DNA of 5,443 nt, taken from assembly GCA_012797215.1 (NCBI GenBank), contig JAAZPN010000298.1, forward strand, positions 1-5,443. The letters run 5' to 3'. This DNA is from Chloroflexota bacterium. GTDB lineage: Bacteria > Chloroflexota > Anaerolineae > Anaerolineales > Anaerolineaceae. Positions within the stretch are counted from its first letter, which is position 1; each line of letters opens with the position of its first letter. The position numbers and the translations under genes were made by a program. The notes beneath the pieces were generated by a model. The model saw only the letters and a program-made list of their open reading frames with translations. It made no database searches and had not been told where the DNA came from. Positions 1-5,443 of the stretch are shown piece after piece.

Positions 1-8
1 AAATTATG

Positions 9-25
9 CATTTTCTACCTTCACC
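9..25 (-). promoter_or_regulatory. Ribosome-binding site and possible start codon of a truncated next gene
   Basis: On the minus strand GGTGAAGG (25-18) precedes an ATG at 11-9. The AAGG core is 6 nt from the ATG and GGTGA is 9 nt from it; both match parts of the AAGGAGGTGA complement of the 16S rRNA 3' end. Only Met-His-Asn and two bases of a fourth codon remain before the window edge, so the product cannot be identified. The orientation fits continuation of the operon after holA. This could still be a chance match. Confidence 0.35.
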
Positions 26-38
26 ACATAAAATCCAT

Positions 39-64
39 GCTAACACGGAAATTATTATGTTAAC
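39..64. repeat. Imperfect dyad GCTAACA-N12-TGTTAAC
   Basis: Two 7-bp half-sites (39-45 and 58-64) are inverted repeats with one mismatch, separated by 12 AT-rich bases. The site lies 28 to 53 bp upstream of the possible start codon at 11 on the minus strand, where an operator or promoter element could sit. As an RNA hairpin it would be weak (5 contiguous pairs and a large loop), so a protein-binding site is the more natural reading. No regulator is recognisable, and an AT-rich spacer can give such a dyad by chance. Confidence 0.3.
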
Positions 65-118
65 CACCCTCTTGCATCGGACCCTAGTCAACGATCCCTT
101 GAACATCGCGGGTTCTGT

Positions 119-1132
119 TCAGGCGGTCAGTTCCGCGATGAGCACTTCAAAGGCCACTTCGCCTGGCATGCCGCTGCTCTTCATGTCCTCATCTATTTGC
201 AGCAGCCGCCCAAAAACATCCAACAGCTGCGCCATGCTGAAGCGCCGCGCCTGGCTTGTCAGTTTATCCGCGACGAATGGCAAAACGCGCAGCTCTTTTT
301 CCACCTGTCGGCTGCTGCCGCCTTCGTCCAGAATCTCCCGCGCCTGGATGAGCAAACGAAACTGGCGGTAAATCATGCCCGAAAGCTCAATGATCTCGCT
401 CTTTTCGCTTAGAATTCGGAACTGCGCCATAGCCTTCGGGCCATTGCGCTCTCCCAGCGCGTCGACCAGGTTGAAAATATTGCCTTCCTGTTCCTGTGAG
501 GTCAGCAAAACCACGTCCTGGGTGGTGACTGCCCGCTCGCTGTTCACGTAGGTGAGCAATTTGTCCACCTCTTGCTTGGCGCGCAGGGTGTTGTTGCCAA
601 CATAACTTGCCAGCAGGTGGGCGGCATCCGTGCGGAATTCGCCGCCCGCTTCGCGCGCGTGTTTCGCGATCCAGGCGGGCATGTCCGCGTCTTCAGGCAG
701 CGCGCAGTCAATCAGATGCCCAATTTCAGGTCGCTCCCCAAGCCATTCAAGCAGCCAGGCATACGCGCGCGTGTTTTCCCAAAACTTTTCACCCCGTCGG
801 GATGACTGCGAGTCTTCGATTACCAGGACCAACGCGGAGCTGTCCGGTAAATTTTCTAGAATGTCCAGCAATTTCGCGCGTTCGGCGGGATTAAGTCTGG
901 CAAGAATCGGGCGGGCTTTTTGGACGACCACCAATCTGCGTTCCGCCAGGAATGGCATGGTCAGGCAGTCGGCTCGCAGGGCTTCCAGGTTCAGAGTTTC
1001 GCTATCCAACAGGGTAGTGTTCATCTCCACCATTTGCGGGTCGCCCAAGCTGGCCTTAAATTCGGTGAGCAATGCCTGAACGCGCGTTAGGTCATCGCCG
1101 CGCAGCAGGGTGAGCCTGGGTAAATCCGCCAT
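119..1132 (-). CDS. holA: DNA polymerase III subunit delta (clamp loader)
   Basis: This 337-residue protein matches the usual length of HolA (about 320-345). Delta is the subunit of the cytoplasmic clamp-loader complex that opens the beta sliding clamp during DNA replication. Visible family features are the N-terminal LTLLRGDD segment (8-15), where delta resembles AAA+ folds but has no functional P-loop; the TMPFLAERRLVVVQKA stretch (58-73); LVLVIED (101-107) at the position of a degenerate Walker B strand; a helical middle domain with SYVGNNTLRAKQEVDKL (176-192); and a C-terminal helical collar with GNIFNLVDALGERN (217-230), YRQFRLLIQAREI (255-267) and LTSQARRFSMAQLLDVFGRLLQID (291-314). The start at 1132 was chosen because the family N-terminus begins there, 8 bp after the upstream stop; the open frame continues upstream to 1354, but only inside the neighbouring gene. 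It is probably co-transcribed with clpC and radA. Family assignment is firm. Confidence 0.95.
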   Translation of the reverse strand: MADLPRLTLLRGDDLTRVQALLTEFKASLGDPQMVEMNTTLLDSETLNLEALRADCLTMPFLAERRLVVVQKARPILARLNPAERAKLLDILENLPDSSALVLVIEDSQSSRRGEKFWENTRAYAWLLEWLGERPEIGHLIDCALPEDADMPAWIAKHAREAGGEFRTDAAHLLASYVGNNTLRAKQEVDKLLTYVNSERAVTTQDVVLLTSQEQEGNIFNLVDALGERNGPKAMAQFRILSEKSEIIELSGMIYRQFRLLIQAREILDEGGSSRQVEKELRVLPFVADKLTSQARRFSMAQLLDVFGRLLQIDEDMKSSGMPGEVAFEVLIAELTA

Positions 1133-1140
1133 AACCGCTC

Positions 1141-1656
1141 TTACTCCCCCGTGTTGATTTTGTGCAAAAAGTTTTCGCGAAAACGCGTGGTCGCGACCCG
1201 CGTAACACGCTGCCCGCCCTGCTCCGCGCTGGTGGTCAGCGTTTTTTGCAGCAGCGGACCCAGGGGACGAGCGAGGAAGAAAACAGGCACCGCGGTGAAC
1301 AGCGCGAAAATGAATTGTGGGAGCCTGGGTTTTTTGGAGCCGCTGCTGGCCCACAGCGCCAGCCAGGCTGCCGTGCCTGCCGCGAGCGCGGGAGCCGCAA
1401 GGTTGGTGCCGCAGTGCGGATGGATGGCGAGCTGGCTTTCACCGGCTTTCAAGCGTTTTTCTGCTTCCAGGGCGGCTTCCGTCACTATTTCTGTCGGCAG
1501 GTCGGCGATAAGCAGGAAACCTTGGCGGTTGGAAAGCCCTGCCAGCGGAAGCCCCTGAAACTTTTCAGCCAATACCTGCATGGTGGCATGCTCCAGGGCG
1601 TGATTCCGCCGCACGGCGCCAATAAACGGCATTCTGTCCAAAAATGAAGCTGTCAT
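1141..1656 (-). CDS. DUF6391-like small membrane protein, function unknown
   Basis: This 171-residue protein begins with a soluble, probably cytoplasmic region (1-85) and has two hydrophobic segments, at about 86-103 (LAAPALAAGTAAWLALWA) and 113-136. A short tail rich in Arg and Lys follows (150-166). Conserved-looking motifs are RRNHALEHAT (16-25), which contains an HxxEH pattern (H19, E22, H23), and AIHPHCGTN (77-85), with H79, H81 and C82. From memory, RxHALEHAT plus a HPxCGTN block just before a membrane segment is the hallmark of DUF6391 proteins; this could not be checked. The start at 1656 is preceded by GAAAGG at 9 nt and lies 13 bp after the radA stop. The open frame extends to 1929, but only inside radA. 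It stands between radA and holA, with short gaps on both sides. A metal-binding or protease role is speculation. The CDS is secure; the family is moderately supported. Confidence 0.85.
   Translation of the reverse strand: MTASFLDRMPFIGAVRRNHALEHATMQVLAEKFQGLPLAGLSNRQGFLLIADLPTEIVTEAALEAEKRLKAGESQLAIHPHCGTNLAAPALAAGTAAWLALWASSGSKKPRLPQFIFALFTAVPVFFLARPLGPLLQKTLTTSAEQGGQRVTRVATTRFRENFLHKINTGE
1144..1150 (-). promoter_or_regulatory. Ribosome-binding site of holA
   Basis: GGGGGAG (1150-1144 on the minus strand) lies 11 nt from the holA ATG and immediately before the stop codon of the upstream membrane-protein gene. The SD therefore sits in translated sequence, consistent with translational coupling. 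It supports 1132 as the holA start. Confidence 0.6.
1171..1203 (-). repeat. Adjacent palindromes, terminator-like, at the 3' end of the DUF6391-like gene
   Basis: Two self-complementary blocks lie side by side. GTTTTCGCGAAAAC (1171-1184) is a perfect 14-bp palindrome. The stretch 1183-1203 is an inverted repeat (CGACCCGCGT against ACGCGTGGTCG) with one bulged base, and contains the 10-bp palindrome GGTCGCGACC (1189-1198). In the minus-strand transcript the GC-rich hairpin comes first and runs directly into UUU, followed by the weaker hairpin and a U5 run (1170-1166). This resembles an intrinsic terminator or attenuator but lies inside codons for the C-terminal tail, about 40-70 nt before the holA start. 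The base pairing is visible; the function is inferred. Translating ribosomes would normally melt it. Confidence 0.45.
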
Positions 1657-1665
1657 CGCGATTAG

Positions 1666-1671
1666 CCTTTC
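1666..1671 (-). promoter_or_regulatory. Ribosome-binding site of the DUF6391-like gene, overlapping the radA stop
   Basis: GAAAGG (1671-1666 on the minus strand) overlaps the radA TGA stop (1672-1670) and lies 9 nt from the ATG at 1656. This decides the start of the small membrane protein and implies coupling to radA translation. The ATG that overlaps the radA stop (1673-1671) is closed by a TAA after two more codons, so it is not a start. Confidence 0.65.
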
Positions 1672-3079
1672 ATTTATTATTGGTTTCTTCAAATAAAGCG
1701 GCAGCGAGCGCGTCCCGCAGAGAGCGGCACTCAATGACTTCAATGCCGCCAGGCCAGGGTTCGTTAGAACGCAAACGGCGTGGGATGACCGCGCGCTTGA
1801 AGCCCAGCCGGGCGGCTTCGCGCAGGCGCGCGGGCATTTGGCTGACCATGCGCAGCTCGCCAGAAAGTCCAATTTCGCCAATGAGCACCGTATCCGCGCG
1901 TAAAGGGATATCTTTGATGGATGAGGCAATAGCGGCGGCGCTTGCCAGGTCGGCAGCTGGCTCGGAGACGCGCAGCCCGCTGACTACGTTGGCGAAAATA
2001 TCTTGTTCACCCAGGCGCAGGCCAAGCCGGCGGGTGAGCACTGCCGAGATTAATAGCAGCCGGTTGATGTCCACGCCGTTGGCGTTCCGGCGCGGATTGC
2101 CAAAGCTGGTTTGCGTAGTGAGCCCCTGGATTTCCACCAGCAGGGGGCGCGTTCCTTCCATGGTAACGGCAACAGCAGAACCGGGCGCGTTAATCAGACG
2201 CTCCGCCAGGAATATCTCTGATGGGTTGCTGACTTCCACCATGCCCTTCTCCTGCATCTCAAAAACGCCAACCTCCGATGTTGCTCCAAAACGGTTCTTG
2301 ACCGAGCGCAGCAAGCGGTAGGACTGAAACTGTTCGCCTTCCAGGTAGAGCACCGTATCCACGATATGCTCCAATACGCGCGGGCCGGCGATGGTGCCTT
2401 CTTTGGTCACGTGGCCAATCAGGAAAATGGAGATTCCGCTGGATTTGGCCAGCTCGCGCAAACGCGCGGCGCATTCGCGCACCTGGGAGATAGAGCCGGC
2501 GGAGGATTCCATTTCCGGCAGGGTCATGGTCTGGATGGAATCAATCACCACCAGCGTGGGTTTAACACTCTGGATGTGTGAAAATACCAACGCAAGGTTT
2601 GTCTCGGTAACTAAATACAAGTTTTTGGGCAGGGCGGCTTCTCCGGCCGCGTTTTTCACTGCCAGGCGGTTAGCGCGCATTTTCACCTGGCGTTCCGACT
2701 CCTCGCCGGAGACGTAGAGCACAACATTTTGTTCGGCCAGTTCCATTGCCATTTGCAGGGTGAGCGTAGATTTGCCGATGCCTGGGTCTCCGCCGATCAG
2801 CACAACCGAGCCGGGTACGATACCGCCGCCCAAAACCCTGGCAAATTCCTGCATGCGCACCGGCACGCGTTCTTCGCGCTCGCCTTCGATATCTGCCAGG
2901 CGGCGCGGTTGGGAGGTGGCATTCAGCCCGCGCACCGCGCGGGCTGAATGATTGCTTTCTGGTTCAACAACTTCCTCGACCATGCTGTCCCAACTGTCAC
3001 AGGCAGGGCAGCGCCCGAATGCCTGAGAACTGACTTTTCCGCAGACCTGACAGACATAGCGCGAGTATGCTTTAGCCAT
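1670..3079 (-). CDS. radA: DNA repair protein RadA (Sms)
   Basis: This 469-residue protein is close to the family norm (about 450-460). RadA is a RecA-like, hexameric DNA-dependent ATPase that processes recombination intermediates and promotes branch migration; in transformable bacteria it also aids DNA integration. In order: a C4 zinc finger (C10, C13, C24, C27); a variable linker (about 35-60); the RecA-like ATPase with Walker A GGDPGIGKST (96-105) and Walker B LVVIDS (176-181); the RadA signature KNRFG (261-265); and a C-terminal Lon-like domain (about 285-469) with SEPAADLA (372-379), where the Lon protease family carries its catalytic Ser, and GEIGLSGELR (401-410). The Lon-like domain therefore appears non-proteolytic, as is usual for RadA. 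The ATG at 3079 is 5 bp after the clpC stop and directly precedes the zinc finger. The linker codons contain a perfect 14-bp inverted repeat, listed separately. Identification is firm. Confidence 0.98.
   Translation of the reverse strand: MAKAYSRYVCQVCGKVSSQAFGRCPACDSWDSMVEEVVEPESNHSARAVRGLNATSQPRRLADIEGEREERVPVRMQEFARVLGGGIVPGSVVLIGGDPGIGKSTLTLQMAMELAEQNVVLYVSGEESERQVKMRANRLAVKNAAGEAALPKNLYLVTETNLALVFSHIQSVKPTLVVIDSIQTMTLPEMESSAGSISQVRECAARLRELAKSSGISIFLIGHVTKEGTIAGPRVLEHIVDTVLYLEGEQFQSYRLLRSVKNRFGATSEVGVFEMQEKGMVEVSNPSEIFLAERLINAPGSAVAVTMEGTRPLLVEIQGLTTQTSFGNPRRNANGVDINRLLLISAVLTRRLGLRLGEQDIFANVVSGLRVSEPAADLASAAAIASSIKDIPLRADTVLIGEIGLSGELRMVSQMPARLREAARLGFKRAVIPRRLRSNEPWPGGIEVIECRSLRDALAAALFEETNNK
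2920..2950. repeat. Perfect 14-bp inverted repeat with 3-nt loop inside radA
   Basis: CATTCAGCCCGCGC (2920-2933) and GCGCGGGCTGAATG (2937-2950) are exact reverse complements separated by ACC. The flanking bases do not pair, so the unit has sharp ends. In the radA mRNA it would form a very stable hairpin (10 of 14 pairs are G-C) about 130 nt after the start codon. It encodes residues 44-54 (HSARAVRGLNA) in the variable linker between the zinc finger and the ATPase. No U-tract follows, so it is not an intrinsic terminator. Confidence 0.9.
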
Positions 3080-3084
3080 CGATG

Positions 3085-5443
3085 TTACGCTCCCACCACT
3101 TCCGGATTATCCGGTTGGTCTTGCCTCTCACGACGTGTGAGGACGATTTTTTTGATTTTATCCCCATCAGCGTCCAGGCTTTCTTCCAAATCCACCAGAA
3201 TGCTGTCCCCATTGGTGAACGTACGAGCCAAGAGCGCGTCTGAGAGGGGTTCTTCCACCAGCTGTTCAATCACGCGCCGTACAGGACGGGCGCCCATCTC
3301 GGGGTCAAAGCCTTCATCCGCCAAAAAGTCCAGCGCGGCTTCGCTGCCCTGCAGGGTCAGGTCGTATTCTTCAAGGCGCTCCGAAACTTTGCGCAGCTCG
3401 AGGCTGACAATCTCTCGAATGTCAGCGTGATTAAGCGCGCGGAAGACCACCACGGAGTCCAATCGGTTCACAAATTCCGGTCTGAAGTTGCGCTTAAGCG
3501 CTTCCATCAGCTTCTTTTTCATGTCGGCGTAGCTGGATTGTTCTTCCAGCGCACTGTCCACGTCCAGCGAAAAACCGAGCGAAGACTGGCGTTTGATTAG
3601 GTCCGCGCCGATATTGGAGGTCATGATGATAATCGCGTTGCGGAAATCAACCTTGCGTCCCTTCGCGTCGGAGAGGTGACCCTCTTCCATTATCTGCAGA
3701 AGCAACTGCAGCGCTTCGGGGTGGGCTTTTTCGACTTCGTCAAACACGACGATGCTGTAAGGCTTGCGGCGCAGCGCTTCGGTCAGCTGCCCGGCTTCTT
3801 CGTAACCAACATAACCCGGAGGCGCCCCAACCAGTCTGCTGATGGTATGCCGTTCCATAAACTCGGACATGTCAATCTGTATCAGAGCTTCTTCGCTGCC
3901 GAACAGGATTTCGGCTAAAGCTTTGGTCAGCTGCGTTTTTCCAACGCCCGTGGGGCCCAGAAACATGAATGAGCCGACTGGTCGATGGGGATTCTTAAGC
4001 CCCGCCCGCGCCCGGCGTACCGCCTTGGCAACGGTTTCAATGGCTTCTTGCTGCCCGATGATGTGTTGGGAAAGTTCCGCTTCCATGTTGAGCAGCCGGG
4101 CGGATTCTTCGGTCGCGATTTGCGTCAGCGGAATGCCAGTCCACATGGAGATAACCTCGCTGATGTCCTCAGCGCTTACCGTGGGCGCGGATTCGCGGTC
4201 CCAACTTGCCTGCATCGCCTGCAGCTTTTCTTCCAACCCGGACTGCCTGGCCAGCAAATTCTGTACCGCGTCATTATCCTCAGCCGCGCGGGCGCCTTTC
4301 AGGTCCTTGCGGAGTTCGCGCAGCTCGTTCATCAGGTCCTTGCTGCTGACAGCGGACTCGCTTTTGTACATGCGCACGCGCGAGGACGCCTCATCCACCA
4401 GGTCGATGGCTTTATCCGGTAAAAAGCGGTCGGTCACGTAGCGGGAGGAGAGCTTGGCGGCGGCTTCCAGGGCTTCATCCGAGATATGAAGGCGGTGGTG
4501 CTCCTCATAGTTCGGGCGCAGGCCTTTTAGAATCTCAATCGTTTCATCCAGCGAGGGCTGGTCCACCACGATGGGCTGGAAGCGGCGTTCGAGCGCGGCG
4601 TCGCTTTCGATGTTTTTGCGGTATTCGTTCAGCGTGGTCGCGCCAATTACCTGAAGTTCCCCACGTGAGAGGGCGGGTTTGAGGATGTTAGCCGCGTCTA
4701 CCGATGAGCCGGAGGAACCAGCCCCTACTAGCATGTGCAGTTCGTCAATAAACACGATCGCGCCGGAGCTTTTCAGCTCATCGATTACACGTTTCAGCCG
4801 TTCCTCGAATTGACCGCGATACATGGTACCTGCCACCAGCGAGCCGACGTCCAGCTGCAGCACGCGTTTATTCAGCAGCAGACCGGGCACATCGCCTTCG
4901 ATGATGCGCTGCGCCAGGCCTTCGACTATGGCGGTTTTACCCACGCCGGGTTCACCAATCAGCGCAGGGTTGTTTTTGGTGCGGCGCGCCAGAATTTGGA
5001 TGACCCGCTCGATTTCTTTCTTGCGCCCGATAACGGGGTCCAGCTTGCCCTCATCCGCCAATGCGGTCAGGTCAGTTGCAAGCTGGTCCACCAACGGCGT
5101 TTTGCCGCTTTCTTTTTCCCTTCGGCGGGAAGAAGGGCGGCCCGCGCTGCCGGGGCTTTGTTCAAAGTTGGGTGGAGGCGCCTGGGAAGTGTCTTCTTCG
5201 CTGTCCTGCCGGGTTTCTGAAATCACTCTGCGGGTCTGCCGGCGAATTTGTTCAGGGGTGACGCCCAGACCTTCCAACACCTTCATGCCCTCGCAGATAG
5301 GGTAGCGGGCGATGGCCAGCAGCAGGTGCTCCGTGCCAACCGTGGTTTGACCGCTGTCTTTGGCTTCTTCCAAGGCAAGTTCCAACACGCGCTGGGTATC
5401 ACCGCCCAGCACCATATCCCCGGATTGGTTTCCAATGCCGGTT
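3085..5443 (-). CDS. clpC: ATP-dependent Clp protease ATP-binding subunit ClpC (5' end cut off)
   Basis: ClpC is a cytoplasmic AAA+ hexamer that unfolds proteins and threads them into ClpP. The frame runs off the right edge; numbers count from the internal Met at 5415, with nine more codons visible before it. The first segment (about 1-65: RVLELALEEAK, VGTEHLLLAI) is the second Clp N-repeat, so roughly 80 residues are missing. A low-complexity linker follows (66-105). NBD1 has Walker A GEPGVGKT (154-161), pore loop AGTMYRG (Y199), Walker B FIDE (222-225) and RR 277-278. A short M-domain coiled coil (about 350-405) marks ClpC rather than ClpB. NBD2 has Walker A GPTGVGKT (487-494), pore loop GYVGY (Y535), Walker B VFDE (557-560), Arg finger R651 and sensor 2 GARPVRR (708-714). 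LGF (613-615) fits the ClpP-docking tripeptide. The M-domain lacks the usual UVR-like FEKAA.LRD sequence. The true start and promoter are outside the window. Confidence 0.97.
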   Translation of the reverse strand, partial: TGIGNQSGDMVLGGDTQRVLELALEEAKDSGQTTVGTEHLLLAIARYPICEGMKVLEGLGVTPEQIRRQTRRVISETRQDSEEDTSQAPPPNFEQSPGSAGRPSSRRREKESGKTPLVDQLATDLTALADEGKLDPVIGRKKEIERVIQILARRTKNNPALIGEPGVGKTAIVEGLAQRIIEGDVPGLLLNKRVLQLDVGSLVAGTMYRGQFEERLKRVIDELKSSGAIVFIDELHMLVGAGSSGSSVDAANILKPALSRGELQVIGATTLNEYRKNIESDAALERRFQPIVVDQPSLDETIEILKGLRPNYEEHHRLHISDEALEAAAKLSSRYVTDRFLPDKAIDLVDEASSRVRMYKSESAVSSKDLMNELRELRKDLKGARAAEDNDAVQNLLARQSGLEEKLQAMQASWDRESAPTVSAEDISEVISMWTGIPLTQIATEESARLLNMEAELSQHIIGQQEAIETVAKAVRRARAGLKNPHRPVGSFMFLGPTGVGKTQLTKALAEILFGSEEALIQIDMSEFMERHTISRLVGAPPGYVGYEEAGQLTEALRRKPYSIVVFDEVEKAHPEALQLLLQIMEEGHLSDAKGRKVDFRNAIIIMTSNIGADLIKRQSSLGFSLDVDSALEEQSSYADMKKKLMEALKRNFRPEFVNRLDSVVVFRALNHADIREIVSLELRKVSERLEEYDLTLQGSEAALDFLADEGFDPEMGARPVRRVIEQLVEEPLSDALLARTFTNGDSILVDLEESLDADGDKIKKIVLTRRERQDQPDNPEVVGA
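3090..3094 (-). promoter_or_regulatory. Ribosome-binding site of radA inside the clpC 3' end
   Basis: GGGAG (3094-3090 on the minus strand) lies within the last codons of clpC, 10 nt from the radA ATG. With the 5-bp gap between stop and start this suggests termination-reinitiation coupling and supports 3079 as the radA start. Confidence 0.6.

Larger units (their letters stand above)
1..118 (-). other. Intergenic spacer downstream of holA
   Basis: This stretch lies between the holA stop codon and the left edge. It is clearly AT-richer than the coding regions, especially at 1-70. I see no rho-independent terminator: the only hairpin right after holA pairs GAAC with GTTC (about 104-117), is 4 bp long and has no U-tract. 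No pair of -35/-10 hexamers has acceptable spacing: TTGACT on the minus strand (91-86) is 26 nt from CATAAT (59-54), which is too far. The spacer holds a short dyad (39-64) and a ribosome-binding site with a start codon (9-25), each listed separately. It most likely leads into another minus-strand gene beyond the window. Confidence 0.6.

Noticed and set aside
21..38. Five-codon mini-ORF (Met-Asp-Phe-Met-Trp-stop) on the minus strand just before the possible start at 11.
   Set aside because: It is very short, has no clear SD of its own and no regulatory amino-acid run, so it is most likely chance.
619..647. Inverted repeat GGGCGGC / GCCGCCC with a 15-nt gap inside holA.
   Set aside because: A 7-bp GC-only stem with a large loop is expected by chance in GC-rich coding sequence and has no U-tract or gene boundary nearby.
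1133..1354. Upstream extension of the holA reading frame to an ATG at 1354.
   Set aside because: The extra 74 residues overlap the membrane-protein gene and do not resemble HolA, whose N-terminus begins at the ATG at 1132.
1657..1929. Upstream extension of the membrane-protein reading frame to an ATG at 1929.
   Set aside because: This part lies wholly inside radA in another frame and encodes a Ser/Ala/Arg-rich shadow peptide. A good SD and the family-like N-terminus place the start at 1656.
3085..3160. A7 run in clpC codons (3147-3153) as a programmed frameshift that would fuse ClpC to RadA, which is in the -1 frame.
   Set aside because: Reading the -1 frame after the run meets a TGA at 3130-3128 within a few codons, and the +1 frame ends at 3072 without joining RadA. 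No fusion product is possible.
2948..3430. Long plus-strand open frames opposite radA, clpC and holA.
   Set aside because: They are antisense shadows with low-complexity Ser/Arg/Ala composition and no recognisable domain, opposite genes with unmistakable family motifs.

Overview
The window is a tightly packed bacterial operon read entirely on the minus strand, with moderately high GC. In transcription order (right to left) it holds the 3' nine-tenths or so of clpC (class I AAA+ unfoldase of the ClpCP protease, 5' end cut by the right edge), radA/sms (recombination ATPase), a 171-residue two-helix membrane protein of unknown function with HALEH and HPHCGTN motifs, and holA (delta subunit of the DNA polymerase III clamp loader). 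Intergenic gaps are 5, 13 and 8 bp. Each downstream gene has its Shine-Dalgarno (SD) sequence inside, or touching, the end of the gene before it, so co-transcription and translational coupling are likely. The promoter must lie beyond the right edge.

The gene set is housekeeping, with no mobile element, CRISPR array, tRNA or rRNA. ClpC (short M-domain, LGF ClpP loop) and the small protein, which resembles DUF6391 proteins that I recall from cyanobacteria and Chloroflexota, would fit an Anaerolineae-like Chloroflexota. This is an inference from protein character and gene order, not from a database match.

Region by region: 1-118 is an AT-richer spacer after holA. It has no clear terminator, but holds a short dyad and a good ribosome-binding site with an ATG at 11, probably the first codons of another minus-strand gene cut by the left edge. 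119-1132 is holA; 1141-1656 the small membrane protein; 1670-3079 radA; 3085-5443 clpC.

Functionally the cluster joins protein quality control (ClpC) with DNA recombination and replication (RadA, HolA). The points beyond routine annotation are: a perfect 14-bp inverted repeat with a 3-nt loop inside the radA linker; a pair of palindromes with a terminator-like layout at the end of the small membrane protein gene, just before holA; the HxxEH and HPHCGTN motifs in that uncharacterised protein; and a ClpC M-domain lacking the usual UVR-like sequence and its regulatory Phe.
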